A stretch of DNA of 64,000 nucleotides from Methylobacterium sp. E-045. Its GTDB lineage: Bacteria; Pseudomonadota; Alphaproteobacteria; Rhizobiales; Beijerinckiaceae. Of the stretch, positions 22,150 through 30,147 are shown piece by piece. The DNA lies in contig NZ_JAKSYE010000054.1 of the NCBI RefSeq assembly GCF_022829685.1, positions 186,001-250,000 of the forward strand. Reading direction: 5' to 3'. Every line of letters starts with the position of its first letter. Within the stretch, counting starts at the first letter, position 1. The notes below the pieces were generated by a model. The model did not search any database. It saw only the letters and a program-made list of their open reading frames with translations, and was not told the DNA's origin. The translations under genes and the position numbers were made by a program.

Positions 22150-23016
22150 GTGACATCTCTCCGCAGCCTGATCCTCCTCTGTTGTCTCCTGGCCGCCGCG
22201 CCGGCCTCGGCCGAGGTGGCCACGGAAACCGTGGAGCAGGCGCTCTGCCGCCTCATCGAGGATGCCGCGAAGGTGCGCGGCCTGCCGGTGCCGTTCCTGA
22301 CGCGGCTGATCTGGCGGGAAAGCAGTTTTCGCGTCACGGCCGTGAGCCCTGTAGGCGCGCAGGGTGTTGCGCAATTCATGCCGGGCACGGCACGGGAGCG
22401 CGGACTGACCGACCCGTTCGACCCGGAACAGGCCATTCCTCACGCTGCGCATCTTCTGGCCGATCTCAACCGCCAGTTCGGCAATCTCGGCCTTGCGGCG
22501 GCTGCCTATAACGGCGGCGCCGGCCGGGTCTCGGGCTGGCTCGCCGGAACGGGCGGCCTGCCCGCCGAGACGCGTGCCTATGTGATGGCGATCACGGGCG
22601 CGCCCGCGGAGGATTGGCGCGGAGGCGCCGCCGTCGACGGAGCGGAGGGAGAGACCGAAGCCCCCAAGGCGGAAGCGCCGAAAACCTGCCTCCAGGTCAC
22701 CGCCGCGTTGCGGATCCCCTCACGCGGCGATCGCTTCGCCCTCGGCGGCAACGAGGGGCCTGCCGCCCCCTGGGGTATTCAGCTTGCGGGCAATTTCTCG
22801 AAGTCCCTCGCCCTCCAGAGCTTCGCCCGCACCCGGAAACTCTATGCCGGCGTGATCGGCGAGGTCCGGCCGATGATCATCGGGACGCGCCTGCGAAACC
22901 GCGGCACGCGCGCCTTCTACCGGATCCGCATTCCGGCCGAAAGCCGGGCGGCGGGTGACATCCTGTGCGGCCGTATCCGCAAGGTCGGGGGCGCCTGCAT
23001 CGTGCTGCGCACCTGA
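22150..23016 (+). CDS. Lytic transglycosylase (SLT domain) with C-terminal SPOR domain
   Basis: 288 residues, GTG start, signal peptide up to about residue 22. The SLT domain shows the catalytic glutamate in LIWRESSFR, SPVGAQGVAQFMPGTARERG and AAAYNGGAGRVSGWLA. The C-terminal segment PWGIQLAGNFSKSLALQSFAR to ILCGRIRKVGGACIV is a SPOR domain, which binds denuded septal glycan. It therefore likely cleaves peptidoglycan in the periplasm at the division site. It is divergent from the yejF-like gene with 112 bp between the starts. Confidence 0.9.
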   Translation: MTSLRSLILLCCLLAAAPASAEVATETVEQALCRLIEDAAKVRGLPVPFLTRLIWRESSFRVTAVSPVGAQGVAQFMPGTARERGLTDPFDPEQAIPHAAHLLADLNRQFGNLGLAAAAYNGGAGRVSGWLAGTGGLPAETRAYVMAITGAPAEDWRGGAAVDGAEGETEAPKAEAPKTCLQVTAALRIPSRGDRFALGGNEGPAAPWGIQLAGNFSKSLALQSFARTRKLYAGVIGEVRPMIIGTRLRNRGTRAFYRIRIPAESRAAGDILCGRIRKVGGACIVLRT

Positions 23017-23097
23017 ATCCGAAAAACCCTTCTTCCGGTCATGAATCCGCCGTGCGGCGCGTGTCATTCGGGTTCTCGTTCCCCGTTTGAGAGATGC

Positions 23098-24012
23098 ATG
23101 ACCCGCGCTTTCGCCGCCTTCGCCACTCTCGCCTGCCTCGCCCTGGCCGCCTTCGGGGTCACGGCCTGTTCGCCCCTCGCCCTCTTCGATGCCATCGGCC
23201 CACGCGACCAGGGCGGACGGCTCGCCCAGAAGAGCGCCGCCTTCGGCACCCATCCGCGCCAGCGTCTCGATGTGTTCACGCCCGCCGGCGGCGCGGCGGA
23301 TGCGCCAGTCCTGGTCTTCTTCTATGGCGGCTCGTGGAAATCCGGCACAAAGGACGATTATGAGTTCGTGGGTCAGGCCCTGGCGGCACAGGGTTTCGTC
23401 ACCGTCATTCCCGATTACCGGGTCTACCCGGAGGTGCGGTTCCCCGACTTCCTCAATGACGGCGCCGCCGCCGTCGCCTGGGTCCGCGACAACATTTCCG
23501 AATATGGTGGCGACCCGCGCCGCATCGTGCTCGCCGGCCACTCGGCCGGGGCCTACAATGCCCTGATGCTCGGGCTCGATCCGCGTTACCTGCGCAAGGC
23601 CGGCGTCGACCCGAAGGTGATCCGGGCCGTCGCCGGTCTGTCCGGACCGTATGACTTCCATCCTTTCGACCAAGATACGTCGCGGGACGTCTTCGGACAG
23701 GCCCCGGATCCGGCGGAGACGCAGCCGATCACCTTCGCCGGCCCTCATTCGCCGCCCGCCTTCCTCGCCACGGGCGACAACGACACCATTGTCCGCCCGA
23801 GCAACACGCAGAGCCTCGCGGCGCGGCTACGCGCGGTACGCGTTCCGGTGCAGGAGCGGATCTATCCCGGCCTCGATCACGCCGACACGCTGCTCGCCCT
23901 CTCGGTCACCTTCCGCTCGAAGGCGCCGGAACTGTCGGAGACGACGACCTTCCTCAAGCAATATGCCGGCACTCAGCAGCACGTTCGCTCCGTCTCGCGG
24001 TGGGACCGTTAG
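23098..24012 (+). CDS. Alpha/beta hydrolase (carboxylesterase), putative lipoprotein
   Basis: 304 residues with a signal sequence ending in a lipobox-like VTAC-S, so membrane anchoring is likely. The hydrolase core has the oxyanion motif FFYGGSWKSG, the nucleophile elbow AGHSAGAYNAL, and the downstream acid and histidine in FLATGDNDTIV and GLDHADTL. This is the BD-FAE/HSL-like esterase pattern. GAGAG precedes the ATG at 23098; an earlier ATG at 23041 is in frame but would spoil the signal peptide. Confidence 0.88.
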   Translation: MTRAFAAFATLACLALAAFGVTACSPLALFDAIGPRDQGGRLAQKSAAFGTHPRQRLDVFTPAGGAADAPVLVFFYGGSWKSGTKDDYEFVGQALAAQGFVTVIPDYRVYPEVRFPDFLNDGAAAVAWVRDNISEYGGDPRRIVLAGHSAGAYNALMLGLDPRYLRKAGVDPKVIRAVAGLSGPYDFHPFDQDTSRDVFGQAPDPAETQPITFAGPHSPPAFLATGDNDTIVRPSNTQSLAARLRAVRVPVQERIYPGLDHADTLLALSVTFRSKAPELSETTTFLKQYAGTQQHVRSVSRWDR

Positions 24013-24041
24013 GCGAGCATCGGACGACAGGGGAATACGCC

Positions 24042-24233
24042 ATGCGCGACGACGACACCGACCGGCCCAGGCGACCGGTCTCCCATACGATCGGCGAGAG
24101 CCTCGACACTCTCTCCCTCGACGAGATCGCCGCGCGGATTGCCCTGCTGCGGGCCGAGATCGAGCGGCTGGAGACGGCGAAATCGGGCAAGATGACCGCG
24201 ATGGACCGGGCCACCTCGATCTTCAAGCTGTAG
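24042..24233 (+). CDS. DUF1192 family small protein
   Basis: 63 residues ending SLDEIAARIALLRAEIERLETAKSGKMTAMDRATSIFKL, the full DUF1192 pattern: a short amphipathic coiled-coil helix. Function of the family is unknown; it is widespread in alphaproteobacteria. AGGGGA precedes the ATG. Its last 11 bases overlap the end of the convergent gene at 24223. Confidence 0.85.
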   Translation: MRDDDTDRPRRPVSHTIGESLDTLSLDEIAARIALLRAEIERLETAKSGKMTAMDRATSIFKL

Positions 24234-24537
24234 GCGACGTCGCGCCCTCCCGCCTCAGGGAATCCTCCTCCGCCCCCAGCCGGTCGATATCGTCGGCCTC
24301 GATCGCATCCATCCCGCGCGCGATCCGCAAGGCTCGCGTCGGCTCGCCCGCCCGCATCACCAGAACGATGGTCTCGCGATCGGCACAGCCAGGCTCGGCG
24401 CAGGCGATCTCGTTGACGGCGAGGACGTCATCCTCGCCAAGACGCATGCCGAGGCGAAGCTCGCCCTTGAGCCTGGCCGCATCGGCCGAACGCGCGGCCG
24501 AGCGGGCGCGGGCATCCTTCAGGGAAAAGAACGCCAT
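24223..24537 (-). CDS. Conserved hypothetical protein coupled to the zinc-type GTPase gene
   Basis: 104 residues starting [30 protein letters not shown]. The middle, VNEIACAEPGCADRETIVLVM, carries a C-x4-C pair that could hold a metal. No named family is certain. The ATG overlaps the stop of the upstream COG0523 GTPase gene as TGATG, so translation is coupled and a shared zinc-related role is likely (inference). Confidence 0.75.
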   Translation of the reverse strand: MAFFSLKDARARSAARSADAARLKGELRLGMRLGEDDVLAVNEIACAEPGCADRETIVLVMRAGEPTRALRIARGMDAIEADDIDRLGAEEDSLRREGATSPTA

Positions 24538-25757
24538 CAGGCGGCGGCACGCTGCCAGGCGGGAAACGGATCGGGCAGGGAGCGGTAGGGCGCCGGATCG
24601 AACCGCGTCACATCCTCGGAACCGATCAGGCAAGCGTCGAGTGCGGCGGTGATCGCCGCGCGATCAAGGTCCGTGCCGATGAAGACCAGTTCCTGGCGCC
24701 GGTCGCCCCAGGCTTCGCTCCAGTTCCGGGACAGATGGATGCGCCATTCCGCATCCTCCGGCCAGCGGGCCTTCGGCACGCAGGCCCACCACGCCCCCAT
24801 CGGCGACACCCGCGCGATGGAACCGGCGAGGGAGAATTCGCCGACCCAGTCCGGCCGCGTCGCCAGCCAGAAATGCCCCTTCGCGCGGATCAGGCCCGGC
24901 CATGTCGCCTTGGTGAAGGCGTCGAAAGCCGCGGGCGCGAAGGGACGACGGGCCCGGTAGACGAACGAGCCGATCCCGTATTCCTCGGTCTCGGGCACAT
25001 GCTGCGCGGCGCCGTAGAGCTCCTTGAACCAAAGCGGGTGTTCCTGCGCCTTCTCCTCGCTGAACAGGCGCGTATGCAGGACCTGATCGAGGGGGACGCG
25101 GCCATAGGCGGCCTCGACGATGCGGGCATCGGCGTTGAGCCCGCGTATCACCGAGCGGACCAGGGCGAGGTGATCCGCACCGACATCACCGGCCTTGTTG
25201 ATGACGACGACATCGGCGAACTCGATCTGCTCCACCAGCAGGTCGACGAGGGTCCGGGCATCGTCCTCGCCCGCGATCTCACCCCGGTCACGCAGGAACG
25301 CCGCCGACCCGTAGTCGCGCAGGAGGCTCACCGCATCGACGACGGTGACCATGGTGTCGAGCCGGGCGACGTCATTGAGCGCCGCGCCGTCCTCATCGCG
25401 GAACGAGAAGGTGCTCGCCACCGGCAAGGGCTCGGCGATGCCGGTGCCTTCGATCAGGAGATAATCGAACCGTCCCTCCTCCGAGAGCGTCCGGACCTCG
25501 GCCAGGAGGTCGTCCCGGAGCGTGCAGCAGATGCAGCCATTGGTCATCTCCACCAGCCGTTCGTCGGTGCGGGAGAGGTTGGCGCCGCCGTCGCGGATCA
25601 GGGCGGCGTCGATATTCACCTCGCTCATGTCGTTGACGATCACGGCGACGCGGCGTCCCTCGCGGTTGTTGAGGATATGGTTCAGCAGGGTCGTCTTGCC
25701 GGCACCGAGGAAGCCGGAAAGGACAGTAACGGGGAGACGGGGATCACGCTGACTCAT
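24537..25757 (-). CDS. COG0523 (CobW/ZigA-like) GTPase, probable zinc chaperone
   Basis: 406 residues. GTPase motifs are intact: Walker [12 protein letters not shown] (15-25), [11 protein letters not shown], and VVINKAGDV. The metal-binding CxCC motif is present in [12 protein letters not shown], and the C-terminal CobW domain ends near the stop. COG0523 proteins deliver metals; a near-perfect Zur-type palindrome 17 bp upstream (25774-25792) indicates zinc-repressed expression and hence a zinc role rather than cobalamin synthesis. It is followed by an overlapping 104-residue gene. Confidence 0.9.
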   Translation of the reverse strand: MSQRDPRLPVTVLSGFLGAGKTTLLNHILNNREGRRVAVIVNDMSEVNIDAALIRDGGANLSRTDERLVEMTNGCICCTLRDDLLAEVRTLSEEGRFDYLLIEGTGIAEPLPVASTFSFRDEDGAALNDVARLDTMVTVVDAVSLLRDYGSAAFLRDRGEIAGEDDARTLVDLLVEQIEFADVVVINKAGDVGADHLALVRSVIRGLNADARIVEAAYGRVPLDQVLHTRLFSEEKAQEHPLWFKELYGAAQHVPETEEYGIGSFVYRARRPFAPAAFDAFTKATWPGLIRAKGHFWLATRPDWVGEFSLAGSIARVSPMGAWWACVPKARWPEDAEWRIHLSRNWSEAWGDRRQELVFIGTDLDRAAITAALDACLIGSEDVTRFDPAPYRSLPDPFPAWQRAAA

Positions 25758-25773
25758 CGGACATCCGTTATGT

Positions 25774-25792
25774 AATGTAATACTATTACATT
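25774..25792. promoter_or_regulatory. Zur-type operator upstream of the COG0523 GTPase
   Basis: A perfect 9-1-9 palindrome of the form AATGTAATA-C-TATTACATT in otherwise GC-rich DNA. AT-rich palindromes with the GTAATnnnATTAC-like core are the known target type of the zinc repressor Zur. Its place 17 bp before the GTPase start would let a bound repressor block the promoter. Confidence 0.75.
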
Positions 25793-25896
25793 TTATGAGG
25801 TCGGTCCTGTCAATCGCCGTTCGAAAATCTCTGTCCACCGGTTGACGGAGAAGGGTCGAAAAGCGCGCTCGGCGTGTTAGGGGAGGGCGCATCCCG

Positions 25897-26586
25897 GTGG
25901 AGTCACGGCAGACGCGCAGCCGTAGGCCGGCGATCGCCCGAGGATGGAATCCAGTGCGACCCTGGCGAGAAGGACCGGGAGACCGGCGCAGCTACCATCA
26001 CGGCAACCTCAAGGAGGCGCTGATCGAAGCGGCACGCCGGTTCATCGCCGAGCGCGGCGTGGGCGGCTTCACCCTGGTGGATGCGGCGCGCCTCGTCGGT
26101 GTGACCCCGGCGGCGCTCTATCGCCATTTCCGGGGACGCGAAGCTCTGCTGGAAGAGGTGGCCGGCCGTGGCTTCACCGATCTCGCCGAGCGGCTTGCCC
26201 GCGCCCTGACCTCGCGCGGGACGCCTCTCGAGCGCTTCACCCGGATGGGGGAGGCCTATCTCGCCTTCGCCGAAGAGGAACCCGGCTATTATGCCGCGAT
26301 CTTCGAGACGCGGGGCGCCCCGATGGCGGCGTCCGACGTTCCGCCGAGGCCGAGCCCCTTCGATCTTCTGCTCGAAGCGCTGAAATCCACCTTTCCCGAT
26401 GGATTCGGCGGGGTCGAGCCGCGGTTCGTCGCCCTGGAAGTCTGGGCGCTGTCGCATGGGCTGGCCACGCTCTCGGCATCGGCCCATCTCCCGAAGGGGC
26501 CGGGAATGCCCGACAAGTACGAACTGCTCCGTGCGGGCGTGCTCGCCCTCGTCCATGGCGCCGGACGCCCACGACCTTCGGCCTGA
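25897..26586 (+). CDS. TetR/AcrR family transcriptional regulator
   Basis: 229 residues, GTG start with GGGGAGGG upstream. The N-terminal helix-turn-helix (about 33-80) reads [22 protein letters not shown] then [32 protein letters not shown]. The C-terminal part ([26 protein letters not shown]) resembles the WHG ligand-binding domain. It probably represses a nearby or its own promoter; ligand unknown. It is divergent from the zinc GTPase gene, 139 bp between starts. Confidence 0.9.
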   Translation: MESRQTRSRRPAIARGWNPVRPWREGPGDRRSYHHGNLKEALIEAARRFIAERGVGGFTLVDAARLVGVTPAALYRHFRGREALLEEVAGRGFTDLAERLARALTSRGTPLERFTRMGEAYLAFAEEEPGYYAAIFETRGAPMAASDVPPRPSPFDLLLEALKSTFPDGFGGVEPRFVALEVWALSHGLATLSASAHLPKGPGMPDKYELLRAGVLALVHGAGRPRPSA

Positions 26587-26635
26587 CGGTCATGAACAAA
26601 CGGCCCTTGAAACCCCCACGTCGCATCAGCAAGTA

Positions 26636-26650
26636 AATGTGGTTCACATT
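26636..26650. promoter_or_regulatory. Short perfect palindrome before the DUF2852 gene
   Basis: A 6-3-6 inverted repeat (AATGTG-GTT-CACATT) 20 bp upstream of the GTG start at 26670, just after the TetR gene. Size and position suit an operator, possibly for the adjacent TetR protein, but this is only positional. Confidence 0.35.
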
Positions 26651-26669
26651 AACATTGGAGCTGTGAGCC

Positions 26670-27125
26670 GTGAGCTTTTCCTCGACCTCTCCCTGGGCCA
26701 CCGGCAAAGCCTGCCGCAGCGGCCCGTTTCCCCGCCGCTCGTTCGAGATCGGCGCCGTCGTCGTCGCGTTCATCTATTGGTGGCCGCTGGCGGCCGCCTA
26801 CATCGCCTGGAAGGTGGCGGGTTATCCGGCCCTGTCCGAACTGCGCGGTATGGTCGGTCGTGGGGCCGATTGGCAGGCGGGCATGCGCAAGTCGCGCTTC
26901 GCCCAGGCCTTCGAGGCCGCTGACCTGCGCGGCACCGGCAACCTCGCCTTCGACGATTACCGCCGATCGGAGCTCGACCGCCTCGACGCCCAGCGCAAGG
27001 CGCTGCAGGAAGAGAGCAAGGCCTTCGCCGAGTTCGTGGAAGAACTGAAGCGTGCCAAGGACCGCGAGCAGTTCGATGCGTTCATGGCCAAGCGCGGCAA
27101 CACGGGTCCGACGCAGAGCGTCTGA
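26670..27125 (+). CDS. DUF2852 family membrane protein
   Basis: 151 residues with one transmembrane segment (IGAVVVAFIYWWPLAAAYIAW) followed by a cytosolic helical part rich in Lys/Glu (LDRLDAQRKALQEESKAFAEFVEELKRAKDREQFDAFMAKR). This matches DUF2852, found throughout Hyphomicrobiales with unknown function. GTG start with TTGGAG upstream. A rho-independent terminator follows at 27151. Confidence 0.85.
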   Translation: MSFSSTSPWATGKACRSGPFPRRSFEIGAVVVAFIYWWPLAAAYIAWKVAGYPALSELRGMVGRGADWQAGMRKSRFAQAFEAADLRGTGNLAFDDYRRSELDRLDAQRKALQEESKAFAEFVEELKRAKDREQFDAFMAKRGNTGPTQSV

Positions 27126-27143
27126 CCGATCCCCCATCCGGGG

Positions 27144-27473
27144 TCACGGAGGGCTTCCGGCAACGATGCCGGGAGCCCTTTTTCGTTCGTCCGGCAGATC
27201 GACCAATCCTGAAGGTTCTTCGGGTGGGGCAAGGCGATGAAATGCAGGCATGAAGCCGAGGTTCGGCGTAGTCACGCTGACGGCCCCGGGTTCCGTCCGG
27301 AGGAGTCGCAGCGAGACACGCCACGTCTCGGAGCGTGGCAGGCGGTGGTCATATCCCTCGTAGAGCCGCATCTCCGACAGGAAGATGCCCACCACCATGA
27401 CGAGGGATGTCCCAAGCGAAGTGAGGAATGTGGCGCGGTAGCGGATTCTATCGTTCCGGGCAGACTTGCTCAT
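27144..27473 (-). CDS. Doubtful small membrane protein
   Basis: A 109-residue frame starting MSKSARNDRIRYRATFLTSLG with one hydrophobic stretch (SLGTSLVMVVGIFL) and a Pro-rich end. No family is recognised, no ribosome site is seen, and its 3' end runs through the plus-strand terminator at 27151-27183. It is retained because the N-terminus looks protein-like, but the C-terminal half may not be real. The remaining DNA to 27688 shows no other gene. Confidence 0.3.
   Translation of the reverse strand: MSKSARNDRIRYRATFLTSLGTSLVMVVGIFLSEMRLYEGYDHRLPRSETWRVSLRLLRTEPGAVSVTTPNLGFMPAFHRLAPPEEPSGLVDLPDERKRAPGIVAGSPP
27151..27183 (+). terminator. Intrinsic terminator after the DUF2852 gene
   Basis: A 12-bp stem (27151-27162 / 27167-27178, one G-T wobble) with an ACGA loop, followed by five T residues. 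Strong rho-independent signal on the plus strand. Confidence 0.88.
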
Positions 27474-27688
27474 GGGCGTGCCGTTTCGGATAAGTTTCAC
27501 CGAGGATCCGGACAGCCCCATTTGTTTCGTGCCGACGACCGGGACGCCTGCACGCCCCCGTTAAAGTCACGCGTCTTTATCGGATTTTCATCCGCCGGGG
27601 GGCCATAAGGGCGTTAGTCCGGCAACTGCATGGGGGCGGTTCCGTGCCGGTCGTGGCGTGACGGACCGGTCTCGGGGGAGGGAAGGCA

Positions 27689-28351
27689 ATGGGCAATACG
27701 GGCAGTCTCGGCGCGGAGGGCCGTGCGGCGGTCACGGTGGTCGACCATCCCCTGGTCCAGCACAAGCTGACCCTGCTCCGTCAGAAGGAACGGTCCACCA
27801 AGGGCTTCCGCCAAATCCTCAACGAGATCGGAATGCTCCTCGCCTATGAGGTCACCCGCGACCTTCCCCTCGAGCGGGTGACGATCGAGACGCCGATACA
27901 AGCGATGGAGGCACCGCAGATCGCCGGCAAGAAGCTGGTCCTGGCGCCGATCCTGCGCGCCGGCGTCGGCTTCCTCGATGGCATGCTGTCGCTGGTGCCC
28001 TCGGCACGTGTGGCCCATGTCGGGCTCTATCGCGACCCCGAGACGCTGGAAGCGGTCGAGTATTACTTCAAGGCGCCCTCCGACCTCGTCGACCGCACCG
28101 TCCTCGTCCTCGACCCGATGCTGGCCACGGCCAATTCCGCCATTGCTGCCATCGACCTCCTGAAGCAGCGCGGAGCGCGCGACCTGCGCTTCGTCTGCCT
28201 TCTCGCCGCACCGGAAGGCGTCGCCAAACTCCAGGCGACGCATCCCGACGTGCCGGTCTGGACCGCCTCCATCGACAGTCACCTCAACGACCACGGCTAC
28301 ATCGTGCCCGGCCTCGGGGATGCCGGCGATCGGATGTACGGCACACGCTGA
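27689..28351 (+). CDS. upp: Uracil phosphoribosyltransferase
   Basis: Converts uracil and PRPP to UMP in pyrimidine salvage. 220 residues: [40 protein letters not shown] at the start, [13 protein letters not shown], the PRPP loop [16 protein letters not shown], and the uracil-binding end [17 protein letters not shown]. All family motifs are intact. The N-terminus is about ten residues longer than in E. coli. AGGGAAGG precedes the ATG. Confidence 0.97.
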   Translation: MGNTGSLGAEGRAAVTVVDHPLVQHKLTLLRQKERSTKGFRQILNEIGMLLAYEVTRDLPLERVTIETPIQAMEAPQIAGKKLVLAPILRAGVGFLDGMLSLVPSARVAHVGLYRDPETLEAVEYYFKAPSDLVDRTVLVLDPMLATANSAIAAIDLLKQRGARDLRFVCLLAAPEGVAKLQATHPDVPVWTASIDSHLNDHGYIVPGLGDAGDRMYGTR

Positions 28352-28436
28352 GTGACGCCTCACCGATCAACTCCTCCCTTGCCAACCCGCCCTCCGGCCG
28401 CACATGACGGGTCACGCCAACCGGAGATGTGATGCG

Positions 28437-29453
28437 ATGACGTCAAGCCCAGACCTGCCCGAGACCATGCGCCAGATCCGGTTCGCGGAAGCAGGTGGGC
28501 CGGATGTCCTGACCCTCGAGACGGTACCGCTGCCCCAGCCCGCCCCTGGCCAGGTGCTCATCGAAGTGGTGTCGGCCGGCGTGAACCGGCCCGATATCCA
28601 GCAGCGCGAGGGCAAGTATCCGCCGCCGAAGGGAGCTACCGAAATCCCGGGCCTCGAAGTTGCGGGACGGATCGCGGCCCTCGGTGAGGGGGCGGAGGGG
28701 TTCGCCATCGGCGATGAAGTCTGCGCCCTGACGATCAGCGGCGGCTATGCGGAATTCGCCGTGGCAGAGACCGGGCAATGCCTGCCGCGCCCGGCCCCGC
28801 TCTCGCTGATCGAGGCGGCCGGCCTGCCGGAGACCTATTTCACCGTCTACAGCAACGTCATCGAGCGCGGACGCCTCAAGCCCGGAGAAAGCTTCCTCGT
28901 CCATGGCGGATCGAGCGGAATCGGCTCGACGGCGATCCAGATGGCCAAGCTCCACGGCGCGCGGGTCTTCGCCACCGCCGGTTCGGCCGAGAAATGCGCG
29001 TTCTGCGAGGAACTCGGCGCCGACGTGGCGATCAACTACCGGGACGCGGATTTCGCGGAGGAGATCAAGCGTCTCACCGAGGGCAAGGGTGTCGACGTCA
29101 TCCTCGACATGGTGGGCGCCCCCTACCTCGCCCGTAATCTCGCCTCCCTGGCGATCGAGGGACGCCTCGTCCAGATCGCCTTCATGCAGGGCTACAAGGT
29201 CGAGAGCTTCAGCATGACGCCGATCATGATGAAACGCCTGACCTTCACCGGAGCGACCCTGCGGGCACGCCCCAAGGCGGAGAAGGCGGCCATCGCCGAG
29301 GGCCTGCGCCGGGACATCTGGCCCCTCCTCGCCGACGGCCGGATGAAGCCGATCATCCACGCCACCTTCCCCTTGGACAAAGCGTCCGAGGCTCATGCGC
29401 TGATGGAATCGAGCGCGCATCTCGGAAAGATCATGCTGACGACCGGGCGCTGA
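28437..29453 (+). CDS. NAD(P)H:quinone oxidoreductase, zeta-crystallin/PIG3-type MDR
   Basis: 338 residues, zinc-free medium-chain dehydrogenase/reductase. It has the substrate-domain start MRQIRFAEAGGPDVLTLETVPLPQP, NRPDIQQREGKYPPPKGATEIPGLEVAG and the NADPH-binding VHGGSSGIGSTAIQMAKLHGARVFATAGS. The PIG3 clade reduces quinones by one electron and binds NADPH. The ATG at 28437 has CCGGAGATG upstream; an in-frame ATG at 28404 is possible. Confidence 0.92.
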   Translation: MTSSPDLPETMRQIRFAEAGGPDVLTLETVPLPQPAPGQVLIEVVSAGVNRPDIQQREGKYPPPKGATEIPGLEVAGRIAALGEGAEGFAIGDEVCALTISGGYAEFAVAETGQCLPRPAPLSLIEAAGLPETYFTVYSNVIERGRLKPGESFLVHGGSSGIGSTAIQMAKLHGARVFATAGSAEKCAFCEELGADVAINYRDADFAEEIKRLTEGKGVDVILDMVGAPYLARNLASLAIEGRLVQIAFMQGYKVESFSMTPIMMKRLTFTGATLRARPKAEKAAIAEGLRRDIWPLLADGRMKPIIHATFPLDKASEAHALMESSAHLGKIMLTTGR

Positions 29454-29521
29454 ACCGGCGGTCCCCCGCGGGTCGTCTTGCGGCATTTCCGTGAGATGTC
29501 GCCACCAAAGCCGATCGACTC

Positions 29522-29547
29522 GGAACAGGGGGCTCGGCCGTCGCGTT
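29522..29547 (+). promoter_or_regulatory. EcfG-type general stress response promoter
   Basis: GGAAC at 29522-29526 and CGTT at 29544-29547 with 17 bases between, an exact match to the alphaproteobacterial EcfG (sigma-EcfG/PhyR) consensus. It lies about 77 bp before the start of the small membrane protein at 29624, with nothing between. Confidence 0.75.
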
Positions 29548-29585
29548 CAATTCACCAGATGAGACGTCAGCGTCTCGAATTGAAC
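29545..29585. repeat. Nested inverted repeats in the leader of the EcfG-driven gene
   Basis: An outer perfect 9-bp repeat (29545-29553 / 29577-29585) encloses an inner perfect 6-bp repeat (29561-29566 / 29571-29576). The left outer arm includes the -10 GTT of the promoter, so it is not wholly in the transcript; the structure may act as an operator, or the inner hairpin may lie in the leader RNA. Confidence 0.5.
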
Positions 29586-29623
29586 ATCACGGCCGCCCCT
29601 GGCCGAGCTTCGAAAGGTAACCC

Positions 29624-29926
29624 ATGGCAGAACGACTTGAAGGCCAGGACGCACGTCAGGGCAAGAGAGGCAAGCCGGTTCTATACGTGCTGCTCGGAAG
29701 CCTCTTCCTCTTGGCCATCGCCATCACGGGCTTGATGACCTGGCAGGGTGCCAATTCGCCGAAGGATTACGCGTCCAAGAGCCAGGATGCCTCCCGGGGC
29801 GAGGTGACGGGTTCGGTCACCGGCGCCGGCAATGGGACGTCCTCCTCGAACACGGGTAACGTTCCGGCCGGGAACCCGGCCTATCCGGCCCCCGCCAAGC
29901 CCGCGGCAAACGGCAATCAGAAGTAA
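29624..29926 (+). CDS. Small membrane-anchored protein under a stress promoter
   Basis: 100 residues: a basic N-terminus (EGQDARQGKRGKP), one transmembrane helix (VLYVLLGSLFLLAIAITGLMTW), then a periplasmic tail rich in Gly, Ser, Asn, Ala and Pro with no fold. No family is recognised. GAAAGG precedes the ATG. The EcfG promoter upstream suggests induction in general stress or stationary phase. Confidence 0.7.
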   Translation: MAERLEGQDARQGKRGKPVLYVLLGSLFLLAIAITGLMTWQGANSPKDYASKSQDASRGEVTGSVTGAGNGTSSSNTGNVPAGNPAYPAPAKPAANGNQK

Positions 29927-30147
29927 GCGTCACCCAAGCTTAGGGTACACCATGCCGCGGTGGCGCCAGGGGATACATCCCGTGAGCGGTACCGTGGCAT
30001 CTTTCTCAATGCCGATGGCGTCGACATCGGTATTCGGCGACCAAAAACCTGTTTCGGCTCGGCCGATGCGGCTGGTTGCAGTCAATCTCCGTTAGGATTT
30101 CATCCGCATAGTTCTCGGCGTCTGTTCGATGCCTTCGAGACCTGCCG

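Noticed and set aside
26592..26636. 14-codon frame between the TetR and DUF2852 genes
   Set aside because: No ribosome site and a basic random-looking product; not counted as a gene.
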